Shown piece after piece: positions 11,995 through 24,972 of a stretch of DNA of 64,000 bases. Made by a program: the position numbers and the translations under genes. Positions within the stretch are counted from its first letter, which is position 1. Each line of letters opens with the position of its first letter. The notes below the pieces were generated by a model, which was not told the origin of the DNA, did not search any database, and saw nothing but the letters and a program-made list of their open reading frames with translations. Origin of the DNA: Arctopsyche grandis (taxonomy: Eukaryota > Arthropoda > Insecta > Trichoptera > Hydropsychidae); contig NC_135355.1 of assembly GCF_051622035.1 (NCBI RefSeq), positions 30,506,986 through 30,570,985 of the forward strand. Direction: 5' to 3'.

Positions 11995-12437
11995 CACATG
12001 TTACAGTAAAAGCGCCAAGACTCGCAGACGTATACATTGTCTAGTAAGTGCATAAACCAGCTTTGATTTTTAGCTAAAGCTTACAACGCTAGATTTCACA
12101 GATGCTCTTATTAGACAAGTATGCTCTCACTAGATAAGATGCTCTTACTAGACAAGATGCTCTTACTAGACTGGCTAGCAAATTCATGCATTCGCCGCTG
12201 TGGACCAGTAAATTTTCTAATCAAAGTTTGACAGATAAGCTGCTTTCGATGTTACTCTTTTAAATGAATTTAATGTTCAAGAATTTATTTTATGGAACGG
12301 ATTGTATTCAAATAACCAATTTTTAGTGGATTGATACGAAATGGATAACAATTAACAAGATTTAATCTACCGTATAAGTTTTACAACTATGTACATCCAT
12401 ATTACCTACGATTCTAGGTTAGGGTAAAATGATGTAG
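11995..12437. other. intergenic spacer
   Basis: There is a short tandem patch at 12100-12170, where gctcttactagacaagat-like units repeat about four times. Nothing else is recognised. Confidence 0.4.
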
Positions 12438-12441
12438 TTAA

Positions 12442-12914
<473 letters not shown>

Positions 12915-13250
12915 CCTTTGGCGCTCTATTCTAAAATTTTGTATGGCTTTTGGCGCTCCAATTTTAAATTTTAAAGTGCCTTTGGCGCATCATGCGGCGC
13001 CCTAACTTATTTGGCGCCCTTGGGTGCCGCCCCCCCCCTAAAACCGGCACTGACTTTTACTTATATGATTTATATATACATTTATTAAACAATGTAACAT
13101 ACAAAAAGTATTATTTTGTCTATATTATTTTATTATTTTTAGCACAAATGTTTTAAATGAACAGTAACATTGCTGTTACTTTATCTCATATTTATTTATC
13201 AAATGATATAAAAGTGACACTTTATTGTGTGAGGCTATAAAACCAGGAAT
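12915..13250. other. spacer with TTTGGCGC repeats
   Basis: Four tttggcgc words lie between 12917 and 13015, followed by a C-run and ccggcactga. This may be the end of an unidentified element. The rest is AT-rich. Confidence 0.35.
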
Positions 13251-13258
13251 GTTCTGTT

Positions 13259-13419
13259 CAGTGGCGTGCGCTGAAATTCTCTCTCTTTTTGTCGTGCAGC
13301 CTTACTTAATGTGCACGAGCAGGATACAAAAGGAACAGGCTGTTCCTCTTGTATGCTGTTCGTGCACATTAAGTAAGGCTGTACGACAAAAAGAGAGAGA
13401 ATTCCAGCGCACGCCACTG
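13259..13419. mobile_element. palindromic hAT-type MITE with 8-bp target duplication
   Basis: Ends CAGTGGCGTGCGCTG and CAGCGCACGCCACTG are inverted repeats extending about 70 bases each way around a short centre. GTTCTGTT duplicates at 13251-13258 and 13420-13427. CAGTGGCG ends with 8-bp duplications are hAT hallmarks. The centre (cgagcaggatacaa and its inverse) is shared with the GGGTCTAC-family MITEs. Confidence 0.9.
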
Positions 13420-13663
13420 GTTCTGTTGATTCATACATCAAAAAATTGAAAATAAAAGAAATATTTAATTGAACTCTGATGTGAATTTTTGTTAGGAAAT
13501 TGTAGTATAGTAAATTGAGAATTATTACTTGATGCTCTACCATCAGGTCTGTTTAATTTTTTATGAAAATGAACAGTGTGGCAGTATTGCCATATTCTTG
13601 TCAACAATTAGCTGTCAGTGTATAGGGTGTGTTGAATATTGGCGCAGGGGAGTATAATTCCAA

Positions 13664-16600
13664 ATGGAAGAATGTCGGCTCTGTTTGGTGGTTTCCTCAT
13701 CAACAGTTCCCATTTGGGGAACTCAAAGTTTTATAGTTCGACGTATTTGGGGCTGTTGTCGTCTGCAGGTGAGGAAATGCCCTTATCACTCGCCAAATTC
13801 TTTACACAATCATGATTTTGAAACTGTGTGTTTTTACAGGTGAAAATGGACGACGGTTTTCCAAATGTAATATGTCGAACTTGTGAAACCATGCTGGAGT
13901 CGTTCAACAAATTCAAGCAGATTTGTAAACAGACAGATGAAATATTAAAGAGTAGACTTGTAGATAAGTTAAAAGCTCAAGCTATAGAAGTCAAAAGCGA
14001 AGATGATGATTGGAAGCATGATAATTGCAATTTCAGTCCGATGCCACAAGATCAAAAAGAACAAAATCAATCTGATTTGGAGACAAATAAAGAACATGTA
14101 TTAGTCGGAGTTAGTAGTCAACAAATTGATATAGATGACAAGAAGCCAATTTTAAGCGAATTATCAAATACAGAAGAGGTCAAGAAGGAGAGTTTTGCAC
14201 AAGTAAAAATTTCAATATATTGTATTATATACAAAGCACTAAATACTCGACTAATATTTTTGAAGTCTGCCTGTGGGCTAGATAGAATTTTATGTAGTTT
14301 TTTTTTTAGTAACAAAGGTGTAAAATATTTTTTTACATTAAATATATTATTATTATTACACCAGCAGGTTAGCATATAATGCTTTGAACAGAATGGTAAC
14401 GGGTTCAAATCCCACCGGCTTCTGCTGGCCAGACCATGGATTTTTGCTCCAGGTCGATCGTTTCCTATCAGAGTTTGCCAATTTATCTGATTTTCATTGA
14501 AATGGTTCCAACAAATTGGCAACCTTACCCATTTTCTCGCAAAATCTCGAGTTTTCAGCAATCTCGAATTTGCTGAATTGTATAAAATGCTGCAAATTTA
14601 CTAATTTGACCATAGGTGTCTCTGTGGATATTAATTGATATGCATTTATGTACTTTGTATAATACTAATAATATTTCTATCAAATGTACATACAATGTTT
14701 CTGGCCAGGAAGGCGTATTGGGGTTACCTGTTATGGCTTCCTGGTATAAATTAAAAAAGATAAAATAAAATAAAAAATCATTACATTTGAGACAATCTCA
14801 TCATAAGGACAAAGTTTTGATATATCAGTATTTTGTAGAATGAAAATTTGTTCTAAATATAAAGATAATCTGAAACATATATACATATGCATATGTACAT
14901 ACATATGTTATATATTTTTCTAATGATAAAGTAAATTTAACTCTTTCCAATGTGATTGAAAGAAATAAAGGTCTACTTATTTATATCAGGGCTGTGGAGT
15001 CAGTTTAAAATTTACCGAATCCGACTTTATTTTATTATTAGACTTCGACTCCGAATCCAACTCTGACTATGACTCCAAACACTGACTACAACTTGAACGA
15101 TTTTAGTAACATCAACTTTTCTTGCCAACGTATAAAATTGTTAGTATTAAAAATCACTAAAATATGGCATGTAACCCAATTTATTCAATTATTGTTAATC
15201 GAATAGGTATAAATAAAAAGTATGTACATTAATAATATATGTCTATGAATTCCATACATAAATAAATCAATGAGAAAAATGAGAATGAAACTAAGAAAAA
15301 CATTGTAAAAAAAAAAGTATGAGACGGAGGAAACAATCGGTTTTGGCCACAAATCAAAATACGATTTTATTTATAAGGTAATTATTAAATTTAAATTTAT
15401 TAGTGGATTGACTTCAATAAAATTGGAGACTAGTTGACACATACCGTAATACTATTAATTAAAGAAAATAATAAAAAAACCCGGAGTCAGTTGATTTTTT
15501 ACGACTCCGACTCTGACACCACAGCTCTGGTTTATATGTACTATCTAATCCTAACCATTAACATCTCAAACTATCCTATTAATATTTTTCATCTATTTGC
15601 AGGTAAAACCATTGACCGAAAGTTTGGAAAAATTATACAACTGTGACGTATGTCTTAAAATATTCACAGAAAAACAAACATTAAGTGAACACTTAAAAGT
15701 TCACTCGGAAAATTTAAACTATAAGTGTACGTACTGTGATAGAGCGTACAAATTGAGATCAAGTTTGCGACGGCATGAAATGACACACGTCGTTACATCT
15801 CACAAGTGTGAGGTGTGCGAGAAGACATTCCCAACCATATACCGTTTAAAGAAACACGCGATCATTCACACCGGCGATCGACCTTTCAAATGCTCTCTCT
15901 GTCCTAAAATGTTTGCCGAAGATTACAAACTGAAAGAACATCTCAAGTTGCACAAGAACGACAGACAGTACAAGTGTGAGCTTTGTCCGCAGTCCTATAT
16001 CTGTAGTGCCTCTCTATCGAGACACATGCTGCTTCACACCGGCGAACGGCCGTTCAAGTGTGAACTATGTCCGAAAGCTTTTAGCAACAAGTCACAGTTG
16101 AGATGTCACCTATATACTCATCCCGCGTTCAGACCGTACGTTTGTGAACTGTGCGGAAAATCGTTCAGCGCCAAAAGCAATTTCAACGATCACTTGCGGA
16201 AGCATAGAGGTGAACGCCCGAACAAATGTAATGTCTGTTCCAAGGCTTATATCACCAAACAGGCGCTGAAAGATCACGAGAAAGTCCACCTGGAGAATTT
16301 CGGATTTGTGTGCGATTATTGCGGAAGAATGATGGTGTCGAAAGCCAACTTCCAAGTACATATATTGAGGCACAGTAAAATAAAACCACACAAGTGTGAG
16401 ATTTGTTCGCAGGGTTTTTCAATCAAAGATGCCTTGAAGGATCATATCAAGAGTCACACTGGTGAGAGACCGCACAAGTGTGGACTTTGTGAAAAATCAT
16501 ATGTCACGAGGCGCGCTCTGAAGGCTCATGGTTCTGTGCACTCGGGCGAGAGACAGTTCAAGTGTGATGTTTGCGAAAAAACGTTTCGAGTAAAATTTAC

Positions 16601-16727
16601 CCTTAAAAAGCACATGTTGGTACACACGGGTGAAAGGTTGCACAAGTGTGAGATTTGCAGTAAAGCATTCATTTCTAAAAGTAATTTAAAGACACACATG
16701 AAAGTGCACGCTAAAGACAGACGTTAA
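13664..16727 (+). CDS. ZAD-C2H2 zinc-finger protein A (13 fingers)
   Basis: Three exons: 13664-13768, 13840-14202 and 15603-16727, all phase 0, giving 529-530 residues. MEECRLCL (Cys4, Cys7) and VICRTC (Cys47, Cys50) supply the four zinc ligands of a ZAD (zinc-finger-associated domain), the insect dimerisation domain, here shorter than usual. An acidic linker ending KKPILSELS follows. Exon 3 encodes thirteen C2H2 fingers in tandem with TGERP-like links, ending SNLKTHMKVH. Such proteins bind DNA in the nucleus, often in the germline or at chromatin boundaries; the target is unknown. Protein B next door is a close paralogue with the same exon plan. A SINE and a hAT MITE lie in intron 2. Finger 9 (VCDYCGRMMVSKAN) departs from the usual F/Y core. 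Confidence 0.9.
14360..14777 (+). mobile_element. tRNA-derived SINE (copy 2) in intron 2 of gene A
   Basis: A-box-like ggttagcatataatgc and B box gggttcaaatccc sit in a head closed by ccagcagg and ctgctgg. The body gatcgtttcctatcagagtttgccaattt matches copy 1, and the tail is (ataaa)n. Its sense orientation matches the gene. Confidence 0.75.
14987..15529. mobile_element. hAT-type non-autonomous element, CAGGGCTGTGGAGTC ends
   Basis: It starts CAGGGCTGTGGAGTCAG and ends GACACCACAGCTCTG. Flanks atttatat and gtttatat match at 7 of 8 bases. Subterminal GACTCCGACTCTGAC repeats are typical of this widespread insect hAT group. The same element occurs inverted at 27937-28519. Confidence 0.8.
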
Positions 16728-17695
16728 GCGATTTATTTGTAGTAAAAATGATAATATATTATTTTAATGTATGTACATATACTGGAAATATTTAAAAATA
16801 CTTTGTACTGTGTCGAAATATTGATAGCTGAGCAATTGTTAATGATATGCCCTAGTTGTAAACGTAAATGTTTATAAAATCAATTAAATTGTAAGAATGT
16901 GCCGATGTGGTCTAACTGGATGATCTCCTTGGTCTGTTTTTCAGGACACTCCTCGGCCAATAGGTACTCTTTGTTCTTGCTACACGGCCTACTCATGTAA
17001 GTGGGTAAATAAATAACACCATCGTTTTGAAGTCCTACAAATATCTCTCAACGAATTGGCTAAAATTTTATTTTCAATATCAATCCATTACTAAAATAAA
17101 AAATAAAAACAACAAAGAAATAACCGGAGCAGAGACTAATCAATCTTTACTGAGTTTGGCACACTGAATTCGAATATGACAATGATTTTTGTTGGTTTGC
17201 TCTCATTTGTGAGATATGACCTCTTAAAAATATCTGCAATTTTTAGAGTTTTGGCTTTTGCAATTTTAAACTCAAAATCTGGTATTGCTGTGCCAAATGT
17301 GAGCAGTGAAATCGATAGACGGATGTTTTTTCTATTGATTGTGATTTTTATTACTTCCCCCTAGATTTAATCAAGCCACAAACATGCATGTGATTTTAAA
17401 AAATTATGAATCATAATCAAATCGATTATTCGTTGCTAAAAGGTTAGGCCATCAAAAACTAAAACAAGTCGATCAGAAACTTCTTTCAAAAAGCCAACTT
17501 TTGCCCCCCAAAGATTCAACAACAGTCATGGAGGATTTTTTAAAATCATTTCAGCGATATTGATGAAATTGTAAGATTTTTTAAAATCATGTCGGCCCTG
17601 GGTTGATCTTTTTGATTGATTATCTAAATTTGGACGAGCTTGACTTATGATACTCAAAATTTACAGTTAAGTTAAAATTTAAGAATACAATTTTG
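16728..17695. other. spacer between zinc-finger genes A and B
   Basis: This is the 3' flank of gene A and upstream region of gene B. The 62-residue ORF at 17176-17364 has no family resemblance I know. An imperfect direct repeat (ttttttaaaatcat) occurs at 17535-17590. Nothing else is supported. Confidence 0.4.
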
Positions 17696-17925
17696 GGTAA
17701 ACGGACTACTAGTCATATGTGAACCAGTCACCAGGACAACCGGTCACACGTGATCACTCATCACACTAAAATTGCTCACGAGAAAACTGGTCACACCCTA
17801 AAACTGGTCACCAAAAAATTAAAAATTGGTCGAATTTTTGGGTGTGACCAGTTTTAGTGTGACGGGTGATTGCATGTGACCGATCTAGAGCGACCGGTTC
17901 ACATTTGACTAGTAATCACCGAACC
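17696..17925. mobile_element. palindromic ACTGGTCACA MITE (copy 1)
   Basis: Ends GGTAAACGGACTACTAGTCA and (inverted) GGTTCGGTGATTACTAGTCA. The arms are rich in actggtcacac/gtgtgaccagt words and fold into a long hairpin. Flanks acaattttg (17687-17695) and aaaattttg (17926-17934) match at 8 of 9 bases. It lies about 130 bp upstream of gene B. Confidence 0.85.
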
Positions 17926-18053
17926 AAAATTTTGTATATTTTTCATTACTTGCCAGGTAGTAGGTATAGTATATTTACTTGAATTTTTTGAGTGGCAGCA
18001 CTGACTGAACTATCAAATTTGACAGTTGAGATGTTTTTGATAATTGTTCGGTG

Positions 18054-20091
18054 ATGGAGTGTCGTCTTTGTCTATCATCCACATCGTCGATTCAAATTTG
18101 GAGACCACCGGAAACACTGGCATTGCAGATTTGGAGCTGCTGTCAGTTACAGGTGCAGTAAAAATTACCATTTCAAATATTTCTTTCTTATTCCACATAA
18201 GCAATTACTCTATTAACTTTTTCAGGTAGAAAAAAACGACGGATTGCCAGATTCGATATGCATGTCGTGCGAGTCTAATCTTGAGCATTTCGATCATTTT
18301 AAAAAGTCCTGCGAGCGGGCCGATGAAATTCTACGACAGAGATTAACGCAACATGTCAATATGAAAATCGAAGATGTCGCGTTCAAAAACGAGGACTGGA
18401 GGAGTGACCATTACAGCAACAACGGCATGTCAACATATAATCCATATTCGTATGTAAGCAATAGAAATTCTTATGATCAACGATACTCTTCTAAGGACGT
18501 TGTGCATCAACATCGCAGTTCTGAAGACAAAAAACCAATTTTACGTGAAATATCTATTAATAAGGAATTGATAGAATGCAAAATCATCGAAGAGAATCTT
18601 TCAAAGGTACATACATACATAGTTATAGTAATTCAATGCTTTGCCTAGATGCATTCAAGGTTTTTTTCAACTTTTTCGTATTATACTGTTGTAAATTTTC
18701 AGATAAGTAATTCAGGTTTACAAGATAGACTGACGAATCACGACAAACTGTACAAATGCGAAATTTGTACAAGAGCATTCAGCACGAAGCATAAACTGAA
18801 CTTGCACAAAAAGATCCACTCGTACGACGTTCAGTGCTGCTGTGACTATTGCGGTAAAGTGCTCAAGTCAAAGACGAATCTTCAGCGGCATATCCTCTCA
18901 CATACGCGGAACAAACCATATCAGTGCAGAGTGTGTTTGAAGAAATTCTCCTTCAAACACGACCTAACAGCTCATATAACGGTGCACGCGACAGAGCCTC
19001 TTCACAAGTGCGACGTCTGCTCCAAAACGTGTTCCACCAAAAGGCTCTTGAAGCAGCACACCATAGTACACTCCAGTGAGAAAGCTTACACGTGTACAAT
19101 TTGCTCTAGAGCCTTTTCAGTTAAGCAATCCCTAACAAAGCACATGAAGATACATGGAGAACGTCCCTACAAATGTAATGTCTGTTCTCGGACCTTTTTC
19201 TCTAAACAAACATTCGACGACCATGCTAAGATTCATGCGGAGAATTACGGTCACATTTGCGACTATTGCAGCAGGGTCTTCAAGAAAAAGACTAACCTAC
19301 GATACCACATTTCGACACATACGGGAGAAAGACCTCACAAATGCGAGCTCTGTCCCAAAGCGTACTTCTGCAAGGGCACGCTAACTAAACACATGCTCGT
19401 TCACACGGGTGAGCGGCCATTCAAGTGTGAGTCTTGCTCTAAAGCCTTCAGCACCATGTTTAAATTAAAAAGCCACTTATTAACGCATCCGGAGAATAAG
19501 CCGTACAAATGCGCGGTGTGTTTGAAAGCGTTCGGCTCTAAAAGCAACTATTCCGATCACATCAAAGTGCATACGGGAGAGCGGCCGTACGAGTGCGACA
19601 CATGCTCGAAGACGTACATCAGCAAACAAGCTTTAAAAGAGCATGTTAAAGTCCACGGAGAGAATTTCGGGTTTGTTTGTGATCATTGCGGAATCAGAAT
19701 CACAGTTAAGGCAAATTTCCAACTGCACATCTTGACACATAGTGCGGAACGGCCGCACAAGTGCAATGTGTGTTCCAAGTCGTTTTCGTTGAAGCGGGCT
19801 TTGAAAGATCACATGCACGGTCATACGGGCGAAAGGCCGTACAAGTGTGGTGTTTGCACAAAGGCGTTCTTCGCCAAGGGGACGCTGAGGAAACATCTGA
19901 AACTTCACTCGGGGGAGAGACCGCACAAGTGCGAAATTTGCCTGAGGGCGTTCTCGATCAAACAGTCGTTGACGAAGCATATTAAAGTACATACGGGTGA
20001 AAGACCACACAAGTGTGAAGTTTGTTTAAAAGCCTTCGGGACAAAGTATAATTTGAAGACGCACATGAACGTCCACAATAGAGAGAAATAA
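18054..20091 (+). CDS. ZAD-C2H2 zinc-finger protein B (16 fingers)
   Basis: Three exons: 18054-18152, 18226-18606 and 18703-20091, all phase 0, giving 622 residues. MECRLCLSS (Cys3, Cys6) and SICMSC (Cys45, Cys48) form the ZAD. The two ZAD cysteine pairs are split over exons 1 and 2 exactly as in protein A. The linker keeps KKPILREIS, matching KKPILSELS in A. Exon 3 encodes sixteen C2H2 fingers, many with TGERPHKC/TGERPYKC links, ending YNLKTHMNVHNREK. It is likely a nuclear DNA-binding regulator that dimerises through its ZAD. The order A then B, same strand and shared intron phases show a tandem gene duplication, followed by gain or loss of fingers. Introns are short apart from any repeats. 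Confidence 0.9.
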
Positions 20092-20640
20092 ATTGTATAT
20101 TTATATTGAAATTTAATTGTTTGATTTGAATCTGATCATTCTGTATTGTTGTAAATAGGCATTTCTTTTTTATGATTGTTAGTCGAAATGTTTTCAGTTG
20201 TAATATATTCCAACTGCCATTTTAGGTCATTCATATTCGAATACAATTCAACTAGTAAATTCTAACTCTACAAGCGCTAATACACTCTCAACAATGTGTC
20301 CTAGTTGTAATATAACAGTTGAGTTTTTACGAATGCTTTATAATTCAATAATGCGTTCATATTTGCTTAGGTCTTGGGAATAATGGTAATGAGTATCGTA
20401 TTCCATCTAACCTGGTACTAACTTGTAGTTGAACTGTATTTTCAGTTGTAACATATTTCGACACATGAATCAACTTACGTAGATTAGACGGAATATATTC
20501 CAACTAATCAAAATATATTACAACTGAAAATACACTTCGACTATAATGGTAGTTGGTATCAGGTTAGATGGAATATATTCCAACAAGTCAAAATACATTA
20601 CAACTGCAACATATACGTAGCTTAAAAAAGATTTAGTTTT
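20092..20640. repeat. spacer with scattered TTACAACTGAAAATA / GGAATATATTCCAAC repeats
   Basis: At least six copies of ttgtaa(t/c)atattccaac-like words or their inverses lie between 20195 and 20605, forming several possible hairpins. It looks like one or more small inverted-repeat elements, family unknown. Target duplications were not found. Confidence 0.5.
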
Positions 20641-21500
20641 CTTGATTATTTCACATTCAAAATTGAGCTCTGGTTTAAGTCTCTTACCGCCATGATGCAC
20701 ATCTGTGACTTATTCGTAACAGGGAATATTATTGCCTTGGAAGACATGGATCCCGGAATTATAATCAAAATATGGTCATCAATAATATTCAGTATGCGAA
20801 TGACACACTTCCGACCACTAGCTTGCAGGAAATTTTTGTGCATAGCTTCAGAGCAGGGCTAACACTGAATATCAGAGAAATAAAGTGGATGATATTCAGT
20901 AAATCGACTCATAATACGGATTACTCTCTAAAAATTGTCAAATCATTTCAGATATCTTGGGTACTATCTGGGTGAAACGTATCAGGAAATTCGTACCAGA
21001 GCGAAGCAAGCAAGAGCTGTATTCTTAAAAATGAAAAATGTTCTAACCATGCGTGATCTTAGCATAGCACTCAGACTTAGACTTCTATGTTTTCAGAGTC
21101 CTTCTGTATGGTTCAGATGCTGAGTAAAAAGTTGCAGGCCTTTAGAATGTGGACATTCAGAAGGATGTTGAGAATCTCATGGATGGCGCGTAGAACCAAT
21201 GACGATGTGTTGGCCGACGTGAAGTGCTCAACAATGTGAAGAGGCGCAAATTATCTTGAATAGTGATGCAGAACTAGAAATACGATTTCCTGCGTGTAAT
21301 AATCCAGGGAAAGATTGTAGGCCAACATAGCAAGGCCTTAGCACCCAAACACTATTAAAAGAAGCCGTGGACGGGAGTTCTGGTTGCCAACGTTCAAAGA
21401 CAAACGTCACATGAAGCAATTCTAAAATTGTTAACCTTCTATCAGGTGCAATGTGCTTGAGGCATACATTCAAAATATATAATCAATACCTAATTCACCA
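20640..21500 (+). mobile_element. decayed LINE fragment (RTE/BovB-like reverse transcriptase tail)
   Basis: Translation pieces keep the order of a LINE reverse transcriptase after the active site: a residual NIQYANDT near 20775, GLTLNIREIKWMIFSKS at about 20855-20905, RYLGYYLGETYQEIRTRAKQ at 20940-21010, then FLKMKNVLTMRDLSIALRLRLL to about 21090. Further on, RRMLRISW-like words follow in other frames. Several frame changes and stops show it is long dead. It lies between gene B and RpL37. Confidence 0.7.
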
Positions 21501-22227
21501 TCACCATATTGTCCCAGAGACTTGGCTGATTTCCTCTGTATGCTCCTGTTACCATCTTCCTCCGAAAATAAGCCCTACCAAGATTTTATGAGAAACTGGT
21601 GTATGTACCTAAAGTAAGAAGGTACACCCGAAAATAACCCTTACTACAGTTTTCGAGTGTAAATATAAGGCCAGGTTGGGGGTCTTATTTTCGGGAAGAC
21701 TAGATACAGCAATCTAATAAAAGCTTATATTTCGAGTACATCTGTGGGTTTGATGTTGCTTTCTGGAAAATAGTCCCTAATGGTTTTTATGTACTGGTTG
21801 GTGTACCTTACTATCGGTAAATAGACAATTTACAACAATTATCAGCAGCCCTTGCATACTCTCGACTTCTGGTAAGTGAATATTCAAATTGGGAGATTCC
21901 CTACGCACACTTCTCAATAGAATCTTAGAAAATGTGATGAGTTTGAGTGGAATGAGCTTCTTTGAACAAAACTCCCTGAAGTGAAGGTTTAGGACAGACC
22001 AAGTGGGAATGTCATATAGAGCATGTCTAAAGAAGCAGCTACTAGAAAAAACAGTCAAGTTGATTGTTGATACAATTTACTCCTATTATTCTACAATAAA
22101 GAAATGAGAAAAGCGATAGCTCTAGCAATTCATATTTATACATATGTAAATAGGTAAATCTAAGGAATGAAAAACGATATGGTCGGTAAGACTTAAATTT
22201 TATTTTTTAAAGTGTTAATAAAATATT
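21500..22227. other. spacer downstream of RpL37
   Basis: No gene is recognised. A cccgaaaataa/tattttcgggaa inverted pair (21622-21695) suggests a small hairpin element. AT-rich sequence near 22200 holds aataaa on the minus strand, a plausible RpL37 polyadenylation signal. Confidence 0.4.
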
Positions 22228-23645
22228 TCACGCCTTAGCCGCGGGCTTGGCTGGGGCCTTGTTTGTCTTGGGCTTGTCGGTGACTTTCTTCGGTGCAGCC
22301 GGGAGTCCTACCCTGAATCCGTTACGGAAACGCCTTCTGACAATTTTCAAGTGACGCATACGTCCAGTTCCGGTGGTCTTCCTGCGCTTAGCTTTCACTG
22401 ACCAGTTATCTAAAATCAAAAACATTTAAATTATAACAATAGTATTAAATAAAAAAAATAAGCGCTACAATTGAATTTTAAAATGTTGTCATAATACAAT
22501 ACGACAAATCCATTCAAAGTGTCATAGTTACATTATAACATTTTGATATACCTGCTAATTACAAGACACAGACTTACAAGAAAAATCAGCATCTCAAACG
22601 TAGCAGGTTTCTAATATATTAGTTTACATTTACAACAAGATTTCAACTTCAAGCAACAGTGGAAATCTTATGTCTTGAAATTAGTTTGTTACCAACTGCA
22701 GTTAACAGCTATTAGCAGTTTAAACGATACTGAAAGTAAAATCGAAGAACAGGTGGGTTTGTTATGAGCCTAAGGATGGTGTAAATAGTTAATGCATTTT
22801 AAGATATATAATTACACGAAGTGTGTAGGCAATTCAGTTTTAAATTCAATTTGTAGGCTAACTACATGTGATTATTTAATAAATCGAATATAAAATTGAA
22901 ATACAGTACACTTTAATCATATTGTATGGAACTATAAAATTGGTAAATAGCAGCTCATTTTAAACCAAACCAAAATTACTATTGAAAATTTATAAATAGC
23001 GCTTTCAACAAATATATATTAATTTTAGTCATAGTTCTTATCGGGTGAAAAGATTACGCACACGAGCATTGCTTGTGGTTTTCTATAGGTTTAATTTAAA
23101 TGTGGGATCCTTGTGATGAATAACCAGACCCAATTCATTATTTGTTAAATACCAAGGGATCAGTCTTGAGGTTTATTTAGTATGAAAATAAGATTATCTA
23201 TGATAAAGCATTTTAAAGCACTTTCAACGATGTGAAGTGAAATGAAGTGAGCATTTTGACATCGAGCAACACTTAACCTAAAAGGTGTAGAGGACCGTCG
23301 ACGTGTAAACACGTCGTCGATGGGATGAGGAGCGAGGAGTGAGGAGCGAGGTGTGGGTGTGGGTGTGGGTGTGACGAGGAGTAAATACTAACATGATCGG
23401 AGCTTGGCGGCCGGATATCCGCACTGCGCGCATTTGGACTTCTGGATGTGGTAAGAAGAGCGGCCGCACCGGCGACATAGCGTGTGGGTCTTATTACGCC
23501 GCTTACCAAACGACGACGTGCCCTTCGTCTGAAATCAACGCCATCACACAATTACCTCACAATTAGCACACAAACACTCCCTGTATTCCATGGCTCGGGC
23601 CCGATGGGGCCGGATTAGCGAAACTCAGCCGCGACCACTCACCAT
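22228..23645 (-). CDS. RpL37: large ribosomal subunit protein eL37
   Basis: Exons 23645-23643 (only the ATG), 23528-23393 and 22409-22228 join in frame to 106 residues: M then [18 protein letters not shown]... and [20 protein letters not shown]. eL37 binds 28S/5.8S rRNA in the cytosolic 60S subunit. Four cysteines of its zinc finger are visible: TLCRRCG and SKCAQCG. The C-terminus (after [14 protein letters not shown]) carries an alanine/lysine-rich tail that makes it longer than the roughly 90-97 residues usual for the family. The isolated ATG exon followed by an intron is common for animal ribosomal protein genes and explains why no single ORF shows the protein. Intron 2 is about 980 bp. 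Confidence 0.95.
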
Positions 23646-24692
23646 GTTGGCGGCCGCACGTCAAGAGAGGTTGTAGCTCAGGTCTGCCACACCACTTTTG
23701 TCTGCACGCGCCCACCGGAAACAAGCGTCGTCTTTTACGGCCATCTCCGAATCACATACTTACACCTGTAATCGATGTAATGAGACTTTATATCCGAGTT
23801 TAAATATACATTCATACAAATTTAGCTCTATTCATAAAGGAGGTATATTTTGAATGTAAATTAGAGATGATTCAATTAAATGTTTTTCTTTCAACGATAA
23901 TATTTCTTTAAAATGGAGAGACACGCTTATTATTATTGATAGATGTATGGTTATTGGTCATTTGGATTTTAAAGTCATAAAATAAGAATCCTATGAAATT
24001 ATTGAGAATAATAACCGCTAGATACTTTTGATTTTAAATTTTAAGTGGCAAATAATTACATACTATTTTTTTTTTCGCTGCGCTGGAGGTGGGGAATCTT
24101 CGAAAGACAGCCTACAGTCCGAACTGCAGGGTAGTGCCGGATTTTTACCGATTAAGCCCCACCCCCGACCTTCACTCTCTGGGACTTCTGTGTATTACTT
24201 CAAAGATAAATAATTACATACTGGAGTAATTGTCAACAATTATGACGTTTTCTTGATACACATTGTTAAAAAGTGTGGATATAATTATGTCAAAATGTTT
24301 TGGTTTAATTAAAAAAAAAACAAACATATTGACTAGAACCAAAACTGAATACTTTATTTTATTAATTATTATTGTTGTTAGATATGTACACGTTAAAAAA
24401 AAGTTGTAAATACATAAAATTGCAATTTTATATTATACAACTAGCTATGTAGGTAGATTCAATTTGTAAAATTAGCTAAAAAAAAGTTTTTTTTTGGATC
24501 AAATATGTACATTTAATGAATCTGAGAATATAAAATATAGATAAATATATTCCAATCGCTTGAAACCTGTCCAAAATAATTTTTAAAATATACTTTTATG
24601 ATGTAAATATCTTACATATTCGATAAATTATGAATTTAGTAGAATAAAAATACGTAAAAAAAAAAGTATTTGTATTTCGAAATAAGTACTTG
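23646..24692. other. spacer upstream of RpL37
   Basis: The first 120 bases are GC-rich and are probably the RpL37 promoter. Beyond 23780 the sequence is AT-rich. At 24080-24190 there is a GC-richer scrap (ctgcgctggaggtggggaatc...) of unknown origin. Confidence 0.4.
23663..23672 (-). promoter_or_regulatory. TOP-like pyrimidine start of RpL37 mRNA
   Basis: On the minus strand ACCTCTCTTG lies 18-27 bases before the ATG. Ribosomal protein mRNAs usually start at a C within such a pyrimidine tract, which couples translation to growth signals. The start site is inferred from this motif only. Confidence 0.45.
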
Positions 24693-24899
24693 CGTAAACA
24701 GATTATTTCATACATTGCGAATGCGCATACGACAATCGTTCGTTACCACGACAATCGCGCTTACGGAATATCTGGGACCAGAGTACTCGTTAGTATGATA
24801 GTTCATGTGGAATGATGTAATTTTCGGGTGCCAGATGTTCCGTGATCAAAATTTTAGTGACGTGTCCGAGATCGCTTTGTGCGGAATAATCACCGAACC
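24693..24899. mobile_element. non-palindromic MITE, GGTTCGGTGATTA family (copy 2)
   Basis: The right end ...TTGTGCGGAATAATCACCGAACC is the family end, inverted. The left end gcGTAAACAGATTATTTCA is the second end type. The interior ATATCTGGGACCAGAGTACTC and GGGTGCCAGATGTTCCGTGA matches the copies at 2.7 and 55.8 kb. No target duplication is evident. Confidence 0.7.
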
Positions 24900-24972
24900 A
24901 TTTTAAACATGTGAGGGTACTCTACAATAAATTACAAACTGAGCTATGGCTGTTTTAATACAATATACATAT

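Noticed and set aside
16110-16391. Antisense ORFs across the zinc-finger exons (also 19633-20010)
   Set aside because: Shadows of the repeated finger codons on the coding strand.
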